64,000 nucleotides of DNA from Platanthera guangdongensis (lineage: Eukaryota > Streptophyta > Magnoliopsida > Asparagales > Orchidaceae), in the NCBI GenBank assembly GCA_039583875.1, contig CM077150.1, positions 186,748,375 through 186,812,374 of the forward strand. Direction: 5' to 3'. The notes under the pieces are model-generated. The model did not search any database and was not told the origin of the DNA. It saw only the letters and a program-made list of their open reading frames with translations. Below, one piece after another: positions 21,488-33,476 of this stretch. Within the stretch, counting starts at the first letter, position 1; each line of letters opens with the position of its first letter. The position numbers were made by a program, and so were the translations under genes.

Positions 21488-23915
21488 TGTAACACCCCAG
21501 TTTGCAAGAGGGTCAGTCTGCAGTTCTGGAAAAGTTTTTGGGTTTCGGGCAGGAGGCACACGGCCTGCGACACGGGCGTGTCGCAGGGCGTGTCGAGGCC
21601 GTGTCGACACTCGGCCCAAGTGTCGACACTTTTGCTCGACAATGTGTCGAGAGTAGGGCACACGGCCTGCGATACGGGCGTGTCGCAGGGCGTGTCGAGG
21701 TCGTGTCGACACTCGGCCCAAGTGTCGACACTTTCGCTCGACAATGTGTCGAGAGTAGAGCACACGACCTGCGACACAGGCGTGTCGCAGGGCGTGTCGA
21801 GTCCGTGTCGACACTCGGCCCGGGGTGTCGACACTTTCACTCGACGAGTGTCGAGACTGGGGTACACGACCTGTGACACGGGCGTGTCACAGGGCGTGTC
21901 CCGCTTGGTCGACGATCTTCGCTCGATGTTTTTCCGCGGTGTCGACACAAAGCCTGTCGACGGGTGTCGAGACTTGGCACACGGCTTGGGACACGGGCGT
22001 GTCCCAGGCCGTGTCACCTCTCGGGTTGGTTTCGGGGCCGTGTCGATGGAGGCACACGGCCGGCCACACGGCCGTGTCACTGGGGACACGGGCGTGTCGG
22101 ATTGAACACGGGCGTGTCGGATGCCCGTGTGCTGTTCCAGGCGCGTCGATTTGAGACGGCGAATGAGGCACACGGCCCTGGACACGGGCGTGTGCCAGGC
22201 CGTGTTCGGCCCAGGTCTTTTATTTTCTAGGCGGATCGTGGCCATTCTTTCCCAGATTTTAGGATCTGACGGTTCAGGACTGTTCTTGGGGAGTTAAGTC
22301 CGAGAATAGGGTTGAAAACCCTCATTCTTCTCCAAGCTTTCTCTTACTAAAGATCTAGAGAGAAGTGAGAACAAGGAAGAAGGAGAAGGAGAGTTTGGGT
22401 TGTAGGAGGGGTTCGGTGCTCCAAATCGCGAGCCGAGTCCAGATCCGTGAAGCTTAGATCGTTGCGAAGGTTTTCATCCGGCTATTTTGCCATGGCAAGG
22501 AAGAGGAGTCGGAAGGTAACGACACTTCTCCTCTCGGTCTTAGGATGCATGTCTTAGCATCATTTATTCTTCTTTCTAGTTTTTGGGCACCAAACTCTCA
22601 AATAAGAGGGGTTTTGGTTTGCCAAGGTTCAAGAGGAACCGGGTTGATTGAGTCCGTCCCCGACATGTTTTGCATTAGAAATCCGCTCCGTTAGTGGATT
22701 AGGCATGGTGGGTGAAGCCGTTGTCGCGACCGTTAGTACGACTCGGTGATGTTGCATACGAACGTTAAGGATTCGTAGAGATTTCGTTGCGGCAAGACGC
22801 CGTTTGGAATGTGGTGATGGTTTTCCCCTTTTTCTCGAGTGAGTACGTGTAGTCGGAACCGGACAAGGTTAGCTCCTCGTGGCGGTAGATGTTTTCCTTT
22901 GTGGATAAGGTTAGCTCCGCATGAGTTGGAGATGGTTTCCTTGGTGCGCGGGAATGCTGCAGTACAAATGAGGGACTAGGGTGGAAGTGTCTTGGTTTGT
23001 GACATGCCAAGGCGTGGCTATGTCTCCGTGGTCGGCTGGCTATCCCGTGACGTTCACGTCATGTGTGGAGAGTGTCCCGGCGAGACTAGTCCCCTTCTGT
23101 GCGACTGACGAGAATGCCAAGCATGGGGACAAGCCCGGGCAATGAGGCCATGAGCAGGTGGGGTCCGGCTAGGCTTCTTAGAATCGGTCAGTTTTGTGTT
23201 TGTTGGAATCCTGACATGAGACGTCAGAGCTTGTGGGCAAGCCCGGTGCTAAGACCTTTAGCGGGTGGGGCCTTGACAAGAATTCCATGAGGCGGCCTGT
23301 GAGCCGTTGGGGGAAATGGTGACCCCATTGTTTGCGGCTTTATGCCAATGGGGAATCGATGAGAACCCATATGATGTGATGATGTGCTAGATGCATACGA
23401 GTTAGGGTGCCTTGGGTGAAACCCAGGTTATTGCATACATGATTGCATAAGTAGGCCCTTTTATATTATGCTCAACCAGTAGAGAACATGTATGATGTAT
23501 GTGACATCCAAGCCTGTTTCCATAGTTGCTTTTCTTGCTTATGATTATTGCCTATGAAGTGCTAACTTGCAGGTTGGAGGGGTACCCCGGGGCCCGTTAG
23601 GGGCGGCCGGGAGGAGATGTGTTATTGCACAGTTTGAGGTCAGCCTTTGCTGACCCACGTTACTAATAAATTTTCAGGGCAAGGATCGCATGCAGGAGCT
23701 AGCTCGCCGGCCAGAAAGGCCTAAGCCTCATGAAGTGTTTTTCTCTTTTTGTAGCCCTACTTATGAGATGTTATGTTTGAGACTCTTGTTGTCCGGCTTG
23801 CATGCCGAGGTAGACTAGGAGTGCTAAGCACATTCATGATTGATGTATTATTTTTCTTTTGGACACTTGATGTAAGGCCTTAAGGCCATTTGTTTTACTC
23901 TTTAGTGGTGGATAA
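21488..23915 (+). repeat. 5' LTR of E, first part
   Basis: TGTAACACCCCAG... The U3 holds four tandem copies of about 102 bp (starting near 21558, 21659, 21761 and 21863), each with CACACGGCCTG, GACACGGGCGTGTC and GTGTCGACACTCGGCC. F interrupts it at GATAA; the rest is 35926-36076. The same arrangement is in the 3' LTR. Confidence 0.9.
22492..22515 (+). CDS. Putative LTR-encoded first exon of gag (E, 5' LTR)
   Basis: ATG with 8 codons, MARKRSRK, ending exactly at AAG|GTAACG, a good donor in phase 0. By eye it is the first AUG for about 200 bp of leader. Gag opens in the same phase after the acceptor TTTCTTGAAG at 36214 (next residues SASNEAG). Another acceptor in the LTR (TTTTCAG, 23677) also keeps frame. 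Prediction only; the same peptide is in the 3' LTR (41852-41875). Confidence 0.55.
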
Positions 23916-24371
23916 TGTAGGACCCCTTCCTCCCCCCTTACCAAGGAGGCTACCGGGTCTTATGCCCAGAACCGCCGTCTTACAGTGGCACTAACTCACG
24001 GGTTAGTCAACACCGCAACACGCCGATCCTGCCGGCCAGTACGATCATTTAACATGTAGGCCAATATGAGAAAAAAGAAGTAAAGCAGTATGTAAATCCA
24101 CTAGTCCACAAGTCACATGGTACAATCATATATATGAAATGAAAAGTACACCAATATAGTCCACAGAAGAGTACAAAAGAAAGAGTAATAAGGGCTTATG
24201 CCCAGTACATCAAAACCACTCTCTCTCAAAATAAATAAAAGCGGAAGCTATACTAGTATATCAGATCTCGTCCCACCTGAGGACGCACAGTAGTGGCAGT
24301 AGCCTGCTGAAGCGGTATCTGCTCCTCAAGTCCTGCCTCCTCGACGTGCTGGTGCTCCATCTCCACGGGCT

Positions 24372-24372
24372 C
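24372..24372 (-). promoter_or_regulatory. LTR-internal splice-acceptor-like site (F)
   Basis: Minus strand ACTATTTTTAG|GAG. Joined in phase 0 to the F first exon it gives a short Gln/Glu-rich reading frame of about 39 codons (EPVEMEHQHVEEAGLEEQIP...) ending at TAG. Confidence 0.35.
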
Positions 24373-24668
24373 CTAAAAATAGTTTGGTCACCGACCATTA
24401 GTCAAAAAGACTAAGTCGTTTCCTCCGCACCTCGCCCCGCAGCTCCTAGGCACCGAGCGGGAGGACGAAGCAGAGGACAACAAGGGGTATCAAAAGTTGA
24501 AGCAGGTGACAGAATCTAACTAGCAGTTGTAATAAGTAATAATGATCTACTCTAGCAGTTCTAAGTATAGTACAAGTGAGTAAGAGCAGTACAGTAAAGG
24601 AAGTAAAGGACAGCAGTAAGAGCAAGTAAATAAACTAATCTACCACTATACTATCATCACAAAAGTAC

Positions 24669-24708
24669 CCTAACTTATATAAATGCCCATACAAATATAT
24701 AAGTTAGG
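24669..24708 (-). ncRNA. Conserved stem-loop 2 in the LTR of F
   Basis: Minus strand: 13-bp perfect stem CCTAACTTATATA / TATATAAGTTAGG with the 14-nt loop TTTGTATGGGCATT. Structured element within the leader; see 49084-49123 for the counterpart in solo LTR I. Confidence 0.6.
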
Positions 24709-24725
24709 ATTTCCAGGAAATTTAA

Positions 24726-24765
24726 CTTATCATATAAAAGAGCCCATACTAATTTATATGATAAG
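24726..24765 (-). ncRNA. Conserved stem-loop 1 in the LTR of F
   Basis: Minus strand: 13-bp perfect stem CTTATCATATAAA / TTTATATGATAAG with the 14-nt loop TTAGTATGGGCTCT. Preceded by GATC, as are both stem-loops in solo LTR I. Confidence 0.6.
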
Positions 24766-24849
24766 GATCTATGAAGCGTATGACCTAATATGAATGAATG
24801 TTATGATGCAATTTTATGCACATGCAAGTGCAACTCACACACAACGACT

Positions 24850-24880
24850 CTGTGATCACAGACCTTTAGTTCCCACTTTT
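24850..24880 (-). ncRNA. Conserved palindrome with 19-nt flank in the LTR of F
   Basis: Minus strand AAAAGTGGGAACTAAAGGT directly followed by the palindrome CTGTGATCACAG. In LTR I the same flank (one base different) precedes another palindrome, CTATGTCGACATAG. Confidence 0.5.
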
Positions 24881-27635
24881 TGAGAGCTAACATCACTCTC
24901 GGGTACCACCGCTGTGGCTACGGTAGCAGTGGAGTGGGCGTCTCTGATTCTAGACCGGTATGCACACTACCAAGCCTTAGACCCCTCTCATACGCCTCTG
25001 TACACATCCAAGGTGCACTCTAGAGTCTCGCGTACGTACTTTGCTGACAACCCGTCAGTCTTGTTGGGTCGGATGTGCGTTATCGGGGGTCGTCCTCCAG
25101 ACCGCAGTGTAAAACAACCCACTGGCCCCTCTAACCCTCACAACCGCCTGGTGCACCGTACTGCCATCGGTGTGACGAACGGCCAGTACCGCATGCCCCG
25201 CCACTATATTTATGCACATGCAAGTATTTCATTCCGAGCCTTCCGCTCGCAGGACCAAACCCGTCTTGAAAACCCTCAAACCCAACCCGGGTGAGAATGC
25301 ATATTAGTGCTTTTATACCAACTCCCTCAAACCCTAAACGGGTGATCATATATCATGAATCTCTCCAACCCTACACGGGTGAGAAGGTACAACAAATGTC
25401 CTAACCTATTAGACTACTCTTGTCTACGGGTTATTATACTTAGTGATTTAAGGTTAATCCCAGGACTGCCCCCGGTATTCCCTGTGAAGGGCTCTCAAGG
25501 GGCACTAGGAACTGTGTTGGGATTACGCCCAGTGTTCCCTTTCGCAAGGATATTTATTTTAGTTGATGGCTACCCATGTTTCACCCCAGCTCTCTTTATT
25601 GCTCTGGTACAACCCTAGTGACTTAAGATGTTACCGGGAAACCGACGGTCTTCCGCCGACCCCCACTCTAGTTGCTACCTAAAGACTTGCACTTTTAACC
25701 CATCACTAAGACCATACTACCCACCAGGGATCATTCGTATTGCACTCTCTTATTTCTTCTGATAATCAATCCCCCGGTAACCCCTAAGGCAAGACCTATT
25801 TATGTTATATGCAGACCATGTCCTATTATTACCCTAAAAATGTAATCTTCAAATCCTTAAGGCATCTTGCCCCTAAATATTTATCCTAGGGTGATATGGG
25901 CTAAGGGAACTACCCTATGAATTCTCATAATTTTCCTTGGCTAAATAATCCTTAAATTAAATCTTTTAAATTAATTACTAGGTCACTTTACACATGAAGT
26001 AGTATGATTTGACATCCACTGACCTAGGTGATTTTTCCTGAGTTGTATAATGATAAAATATTACTGTCTACAGAGTTTCATAATTTTCCTTTGAATATTT
26101 ATTCTAATTTCTTATTTAATACCAAATTCACATAAATTCCATTGTCCAAATGAAGTACAGGTAATATGTCATCCAAAATTCCAGAAAAATTACAGAACAT
26201 ATAAAACATTAATTTATGACTATTGACAGAGTTTCATCAAAGTTTATTGTGTAATGGCCTATCAATTTCCATTCTTACATATTTACCAAAAATGCCATTA
26301 TATTAATTTAAAGACTATAAATACACCCATTAATTCTGAAAAACTTATGCAAGACTAATAATACAATTTTACAGCACTAGAAGTATTGCCAAATTTTTCT
26401 GAGGTGCATATCCATCAATTCAAGAATAAATGAAATAAGGGTAAAATGAGCATTTTAAGATATTTTATTCCAAAAGCTCTTAAAACAGAAGGATCAAATT
26501 TTTCCTAAGTCAAATGTAACCTTATCTATATCTTGGCAAAGTTTGAGGATTTGTGCTTGAGGAAAACCTATTTTCCAAATTTATTTTCAAAAGAGCTACA
26601 TTTAAAATAAATTCCAATTAATGGGATTTTTGATTCCAAAAATCCCATAATTAATTTGATGGGTGTAATTTACCCTAATGAACCACTGTAAACAAATCCA
26701 AGATTTTTTCATGCCTCCATTAGACTGAATACACAATATTTGAACTATTGCTATTAGCACCCAAGGCAATATGTACACCAACACATGCAAGTGGATTTTC
26801 CCATCATGCATTGATCCAAAGTGCTGAATTTTTATCATGCACTAATGGGGTCCCCAAGGACCTACCTCCAAAATTTGAGGTCATGAGGAGTCATATAACT
26901 CCATAAATTGCATTTATTTACATTTTGACATTTTGACCAAAACTATAGGAAAAATTGTTTCAAAAATTCCTAAATTTTGGCAGGAGCTAGGTATGCCTGA
27001 TCATGCATGTACCCAAAATTTGGGGACATGGTGATTGCTGGTTTAACTTGGGCATCCAATTGAATTTCTGCCCTAGTCTAGGACCAGTCCTAGGAGAAAT
27101 GCCCTACAGGACTGTACACTATACCAAATCACAACTGTAAGGTGTAAAATTAAAGGTAAGACAGTCAGCTACATTTTGTATTTAGGGACTAGTTTCTGGA
27201 AATGCCTCTAAGAGGCCTAAAAAGAACATGCAAAATGACTGTATTTATGTGATAGAAATTATACTATTCATCACATTTAAATTAAATCATATTAATAGAT
27301 TTGCACGAATCTTAAAGCGTAACCGACGGGATCCGTTCATCTTCTCCAATGGATCAAGGGCCGAGATTCAGTTTTCCTGGGTGATGTTTGCTGGCGGTTT
27401 CCGGCCAGCTGAGCCACCACCACCGCCGGCGGATGTCGCCACCACCTTCGCTAAGGTGGGGGCTAGCGTTTCCCGGCGGTGGGGCCGCCGGAGTTGGCTC
27501 CTCCGGCGAACCCGAGCAAGAGGAAAAAGCCCAGATTTTCTCATTTTCCTCTCATGGCATCGGGCTCGATTGAGCCCGATATCTCCCTAAATGGATCTAG
27601 AAATCTAGTACAGGTAGAGGGGCGGCGAAACGAAC

Positions 27636-27677
27636 CTGGATTGGGGCTTGGCTGCGGGTCAGGCGGCGGTTTGGCAT
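27636..27677 (-). CDS. Putative LTR-encoded first exon of gag (F, 3' LTR)
   Basis: Minus-strand ATG with 14 codons, MPNRRLTRSQAPIQ, ending at CAG|GTTCGT in phase 0. The basic start resembles MPPRRITRSM in LTR I. The 5' LTR copy is at 34950-34991 (MANRR...). Confidence 0.45.
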
Positions 27678-28157
27678 GGTGGTGGTGCGTCGGCAAGCTC
27701 CACTCCGAAAGCTTGATTCTCCACCATTTTCCATGTTCCAGCACTCGAATTCCACTCCTTTCTACCTCCTGAAGCTATTGGTGATGTCTGTTTGGGCTGA
27801 GGTGGAGTATATGGGGAGATATTACCTATGTGAGCTCGGTTGAGCTTTGGTTGCTCCGCCCCTGCTACCAAGTGGCTATCAGCCCCTATTTTCTGCTGGA
27901 ATGGAGTGAGGAGGTCGGCCAGCTGGTTTTGGGCAGAGGAAATCAGCTGAAAGGGTGGCCATGTGGCCACCATTCCCTTTCATCCCCATTTCTCTCTCCT
28001 CTTTCTCTCAAAATCCCATTTCTACCCCCTTGCATGCATTCTCTCTCCTGATTTAGAGGGGTAGGGCTGGTCTTGTTCACTAGGGCTGGCCATGGGCCAA
28101 TTTTGGTGGGCTTGGTCCAATGGAGGATGGCTTGGTCTTCATTTCACTATTTTAGGT

Positions 28158-28470
28158 CAAATAGTTGACTTGTTGACTTGGAGAGTTGACTTAGTCAACA
28201 TGGTGGGTGGGCTAACCCCATTTGATGGAAATGGGTCTAGTGGCACCACCCAACTTGGGTTGGGTCAAGGGGGTGTCCTACTTAGGCTAATTGGGCTTAT
28301 GAGTGTGGGTTTGACCAAATTAAGCCAAGGTTGACTTTGGTCAATTGGGGTCAAAGTGTTGACCGAGTGATATGCCCTAGGGTCCACTTAGATTGTTTTT
28401 TAGGGTTAGGGAAATGTGGTGGGGTCATGGTGTGGCTAGGTTCCTCACTTAGGCTAGTTTGACCTAGTTT
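28158..28470. promoter_or_regulatory. TTGAC (W-box-like) cluster in the U3 of F
   Basis: At least ten TTGAC or GTCAA motifs on both strands, including four within about 40 bp (28163-28199). TTGAC is the core bound by WRKY factors. It is repeated in the other LTR near 35478-35790. Confidence 0.45.
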
Positions 28471-28665
28471 GACTATGGTTCTATAGTGGGGCCCCACATG
28501 GCTACAACCCACTACCTAGGGTCAAACCTAGTTGATCTCCTTAAATTTACCCCATGCCTAACCCAATCTAAGTTGAGGAGTCCAGAAGTAACATGGGATG
28601 TTACAAATTCCAATAAACAAGAAAATAATTTCGTCCACGAAATTTAAGTTCGGGTCTACGGGGTT

Positions 28666-31600
28666 CTAGTTGCAAGAATTTTTAAGAAACTTTAAAAAAC
28701 ATAACTTGAAAGTACCTGATGCGAATTGCTCCGGGTGTTGCTCCAGCATCAGATCCCTCGGCTCCCAGGTGTGCTCCTCCCGTCCATGGTTGGACCACAT
28801 CACCTTCACAAGAGGGACCTTCTTCTTCCGCAACACTCGGATGGCTGTATCGTCAATCCGGATCGGCTCCAATCTAACTGATCTGTCAGGCTCTACCGGT
28901 CCGGCTGTAGTAGTAATGTGCTGCTCCGGCCGAAGGAGAGCTCTTAGCAAGGAAGAGACATGGAAGACGTCATGTAATGCACCCAACTCCGGTGGCAGCT
29001 GCAGTCGGTAAGCTAAGGGGCCGATCCGCTCCAGGATCAGGTATGGCCCCATGTATCGTGGACTGAGCTTCTTGTGCCTCCGCACCCGAGAGACACTGTG
29101 TACTGGACGTATCTTCAAGAATACTCTGTCTCCAACCTGGAACTCCACCTTCCGGTGCCGAGCATCATAATACTTTGCCTGCCTGCTCTGGGCCTCTAGT
29201 AGCCGATCTCTGATCAACCGAATCTGAACCTCAGTATCCTCTATATAATTAGATCCAAGAGCCCTGGTATCCACATCCTGAACCCATGATAGCGGTGTCC
29301 GACATCTCCTCCCATAAAGTGCCTCATATGGAGCCATCCTGATGCTAGCCTATTGGCTGTTATTGTACGAGAACTCAATCAGTGGCAGCAGTCTCTCCCA
29401 AGGCTTCCCCGTATCCAATATGCATAGTCTGAGCAGGTCCTCCATGGTCCAGATGGTCCGCTCGGTCTGTCCGTCGGTCTGCGGATGGAAGGCGGTACTA
29501 AAAGTAAGCCGAGATCCCAAGTAAGCATGAACGACCCTCCACTCGCTCGAAGTGAACCGACCATCACGGTCCGAAATAATCATCCTGGGAATGCCATGAT
29601 ATCTGACGAACTGCTCCACAAATAATCTCACCAGAACTGCAACTGGGGCATCCTTCCGAACTGGAATAAATCTCGCAACCTTGGTCAGTCTATCCACTAT
29701 GACCCATATAGAATCATGCCTAGAGTGGGAGCGAGGCAATCCGTGTACAAAGTCCATAGCAATATCCTCGAACTTCCATTCTGGAACTGGCAGTGGCTGT
29801 AGTAAACCTCCCGGGCTCTTGCATTCTGCCTTCACACGCTGGCAGGTCTCGCAATGGGTCACAAAATCCGTGATCTCCCTCTTCATCCCGGGCCAATACA
29901 TAGACCTCCGCAAATCTGCCCACATCTTGGTGATGCCGGGGTGCACTGAATATCTGGAGCAATGGGCCTCTCTGAGTATGTCATCCCGTATACTGCCCCC
30001 TGCTGGTATGTAGATGCGCCCACGGAATCGAAGAAGATCATCCTGTAGCGTGTAGTCCCTTGCCCCTCTCCAGGGCACTGAAAATCGGCTGTAACGCATC
30101 ATCCAGCCTCTGATGTGTTCGGATGCGCTCCTGTATATCATCGCCTCTGATCACTGAGCTCAAATACTCTTGATACACTACTGGCTCGGTCACAGATACC
30201 ATGGTAATGTGCATGTCCTCCATCATCTGTAGCAGCTCTATAGACATCAACCGGGGCTCCGGTCCAGAAGTGCCGGCCCTCCTGCTCAAAGCATCTGCTA
30301 CCGTGTTCGCTTTTCCCGGATGGTAGTGGATCTTGTAATCATAATCACAGAGGAATTCCAGCCATCTCCTCTGTCTCAGGTTTAAGTCTTTCTGTGTATC
30401 GATATATTTAAGATTCTTGTGATCTGAAAAGATGTCACAATGAATCCCGTATAAGTAATGCCTCCATATCTTTAGGGCGAATACCACAGCCCCGAGCTCT
30501 ATGTCATGTACTGGATAGTTATGCTCATGCTTCTTCAACTGTCTTGAAGCATAAGCAATAACATGTCCATGCTGCATCAGGACTGCACCCATCCCCTGAT
30601 AAGAGGCGTCCGTGTAGATCTGGAATCCTTCGCTCCCGGATGGAAGCGTAAGAATGGGGGATGGGATGAGTCGGTCCTTCAGCTCTTGAAAAGCTGTCTC
30701 GCACCGCTCTAACCAAACAAAATCTGCATCCTTCTTCGTCAAGGACGTGAGGGGGAGTGCTATCCTCGAGAATCCCTCCACGAACTTGTGATAATACCCT
30801 GCTAGTCCCAAGAAACTGCGGATGTCCGATGCGGTCTTTGGCCGTGGCCAATCCCTTACTGTCTCTATCTTGGCTGGGTCCACTGCTAATCCAGCCCCAC
30901 TGATCGTGTGCCCCAGGAAAGCCACCTCCTGCAGGCAGAACTGACACTTTGAAAATTTTGCGTACATCTGGGACTCCCTCAGCCTCTGCAAGACCTGCGC
31001 CAGGTGCTCTGTATGCTCCTCCTGAGTCCGAGAATATATAAGAATGTCGTCGATGAATACAATCACGAAGCGGTCTAAGAAGGGCTCGAATACACGGTTC
31101 ATTAGACTCATGAATGCGGCAGGGGCATTCGTGAGCCCAAAAGGCATCACCGAGAACTCGTATAATCCATAGCGTGAACTGAATGCCATCTTCGGTATGT
31201 CCTCTTCCCTGATACGGAGCTGGTAGTAACGGATCACAAATCTAGCTTGGAGAACCAGAAGGCTCCCTACAGCTGGTCAAATAACTCATCTATCCGAGGC
31301 AGAAGATAGGTATTGCGGACCGTTAACCGGTTCAGCTCTCCATAATCTATGCATAGTCGCAATGACCTGTCCTTCTTCTTCACAAAGAGAACTGGGGCTC
31401 CCCACGGCGATGAACTAGGCCGCACAAATCCTGACTCGACTAGCTCCTGTAGTTGAGTCCTGAACTCTGCTAACTCCCTGGGAGCCATCCTGTAGGGTGC
31501 CCGGGACACCGGCCTCGCTCCCGGTACTAGCTGAATCCTGAAATCCAAGTCTCTAGCAGGTGGTAGCCCGGGCAATTTCTCCGGGAACACGTCGGAGAAA

Positions 31601-32087
31601 TCCCGGACCACCGGAATATCTGAAATAGTCGTCTCTGCTCCCACCATCTCAAAGCAGATAAGATAAACTTCTTCACCCTGCTCGTGGGCCTTCACAGCCT
31701 GTATAGAAGATAACAATAGGTGGCAGATAGGCTGAATACCTTCAATGATAACATGAGAGTCGCCATGCCTTAGCGTGATCCTCCTGGACGGACAATCTAT
31801 CTGAGCATGGTTCCGATGTAACCATGCCATGCCCAAAATCAAGTCGAAGTCCTGCAGCTTCAGAATAGTTGCTGGCGCCTCGAATGCCTTGCCGCCAATC
31901 TCGGCCTCCATATCACAATGTGCAGTGGTCCGCAGCTCTGACCCATCGGGTAGACGCACCCTCATCTCTAGTCCAGGAAACCTCTCCACTCCTTCGAGTC
32001 CGGCGATGAAGGCCTCGGATACGAACGAGTGCGAAGCACCCGTGTCGAAGAGAGTATGAGCGGGCTTGCCGCTGATCATAACTATGC
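28666..32087 (-). pseudogene. pol: pol of F: protease, RT, RNase H, integrase, chromodomain-like end
   Basis: Begins at the acceptor AAACCTCAG|GC. Domains in order: protease [10 protein letters not shown] (near 32050); RT with [11 protein letters not shown] and catalytic FIDDI (near 31050); RNase H IYTDAS (near 30620); integrase zinc region (HCSRYSVHPG, HCETCQRVKAEC), catalytic D in WVIVDRL and SDRDGRF, and E in HPQTDGQTERT; then a chromodomain-like C-terminus (VPLVKVMWSNHGREEHTWE). Breaks: TAG near 31268, a frameshift near 31245, a frameshift near 30070 and a TAG at 29350. It would copy and insert the element, but this copy is dead. Confidence 0.9.
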
Positions 32088-32183
32088 CTGAGGTTTATTT
32101 ACGTTAAAATTAATTGTTATCCTATATTTCCAGGTACTATATATAATTGAAAATTCAAGAATTTAATAATTAACTTTAAGTAC
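32088..32183 (-). other. Putative gag-protease intron of F (96 nt)
   Basis: Minus strand ACAG|GTACTTAAAG ... AATAAACCTCAG|GC. Removing it joins ATC ACA G to GC ATA GTT in phase 1, the same position and phase as in E and J. The interior is AT-rich with stops. Confidence 0.6.
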
Positions 32184-33275
32184 CTGTGATAACCTCCTCG
32201 GGGTTCCTCTACTCTGTGAGGTCCAAGGCGTATATCTGCTCCTGCTCGCATCTCCTGCCGTGATATCCCCGGCCTCGGCCTCGGCCTCGGCCCTGCTGTA
32301 CTGGGGCCACTGGAGGTGGAGGAGGAGGAGGAGGATGGAATCGATGCGGGCACTCCGACCTAATGTGCCCGGGCTAGCGGCATCCGCAACAAACTACCTA
32401 TCGGTGGCCTCGGTCATCCTGTCTCCTTGGATCATGCATCTGTAGAGGTGGGGGAGCCAATGCTGGAGGAGGCCCCTGCTCCTGCCTGAAGTTGGGACGA
32501 CGACGTCCCCCACCCTTCTTGTATCCGATAGTCCTGCCACTCTGAGAGCCCCTGCTGCTCTCTCCTGATGTCGACCCATCAAACAGTCTCTTCCCTCCGG
32601 CTCGCACCATCAGCTGGTCAGCCTCCAGCTTCTTCGCCATCTCAATGATCTGCCTAGATGTGCCATGAGAAATGAACAACAAGGCCTGCCTCAAATCATC
32701 CCTGAGGCCCCGGTAGAACCTCTTGGCATACCTCCTATCATCAGTATCCTGAATCCCTGCGAACCTGGCCAAATGAGAGAACTCTCTCTGATACTCGATC
32801 ACCGTTCTAGTCCCCTGCCTGAGGTTCAAAAACCTCTCCTCCAAGGCATCTCTGTCCGTAGCAGAGACGAAGTGCTCCAGAAATACATCGCCGAACTCCT
32901 CCCATGATATCTCTGACAGCTCAAAGTCCGCATATGTAGACTCCCGCACTGATTTCCACCATCTCTTCGCATGAGCCTCTAGCGCAGAAGTGGCTAGAGG
33001 TACTGCCTCGCCGACCGGGCAGCTGATGCCTGCTAAGATCTCGTGTATGGCCTTCAACCATTCTTCCGTCTTTACCGCATCCTCTGTCCCACGGTACGTC
33101 GGTGGGGGCCGGCTCTTGAATGCACTCAGCCAGCTCGACCCCGGATTTGGCTGTGGAGCCGGGACTTGCTGGGATCTGAAGGCATCCAGAATCGCCGTCA
33201 AGGTTGCCCCATCTCCGTATGTAGGAATGGAGTGGCAGCTGGAGGGGGAGGAGCCATATTTTGCGGCGCGGCGAC
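32184..33275 (-). pseudogene. gag: gag of F
   Basis: Opens at the acceptor CTCCACAG|GTCGCC (33276/33275), phase 0. It has the Ty3/gypsy gag core (WLKAIHEILAG, AKRWWKSVRES, SWEEFGDVFLEHFV, LNLRQGTRTVIEYQREFSHLARFA, FYRGLRDDLRQAL). One base appears missing near 33205, putting a TGA at 33200 in the exon-1 frame, and there is a stop at 32398. A CCHC knuckle remnant (C-X2-C-X4-H-X4-C with one stop inside) lies at 32346-32392 in another frame. The last codons (EEVIT) are in frame with the protease across the intron. Confidence 0.8.
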
Positions 33276-33459
33276 CTGTGGAGGTTGCATAAAGGTTAGG
33301 TTAAAACAGAACTGGCCTAACTCATTGTACTTTGTGGATCAATTATGTGACTTTTGCACATGGGCACACCACTGCTTCCGCTACATAGTTTGTCCGCAAA
33401 CTAATTCTCGGGCGGGGGTGGTCCCATGTTGTGGACTACTTTCTCATATGATCGTTGTT

Positions 33460-33471
33460 CAAGTGATACCA
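33460..33471 (-). promoter_or_regulatory. Degenerate primer-binding site of F
   Basis: Minus strand TGGTATCACTTG; the first 8 nt match TGGTATCAGAGC. It sits directly beside the broken LTR end. Confidence 0.5.
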
Positions 33472-33476
33472 GTTTG

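Larger units (their letters stand above)
23916..28605 (-). repeat. 3' LTR of F, full length (4,690 bp)
   Basis: Minus strand TGTAACATCCC (28605) to ...GGGGTCCTACA (23916). It holds, in transcript order, a cluster of TTGAC motifs, an AUG exon, a palindrome, two stem-loops and a splice-acceptor-like site. The part 26160-23916 has no counterpart in the 5' LTR. Confidence 0.9.

Noticed and set aside
21460..22245. Several long overlapping ORFs on both strands with repeats such as VSTLGPSVDT and ACDTGVSQGVS
   Set aside because: They are translations of the 102-bp palindromic tandem repeat in the LTR of E and recur at 40684-41684 for the same reason.
27228..27772. ORFs of 60-120 codons present twice (also 34542-35086)
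   Set aside because: They lie in the two LTRs of F, overlap one another on both strands, and show no motif.
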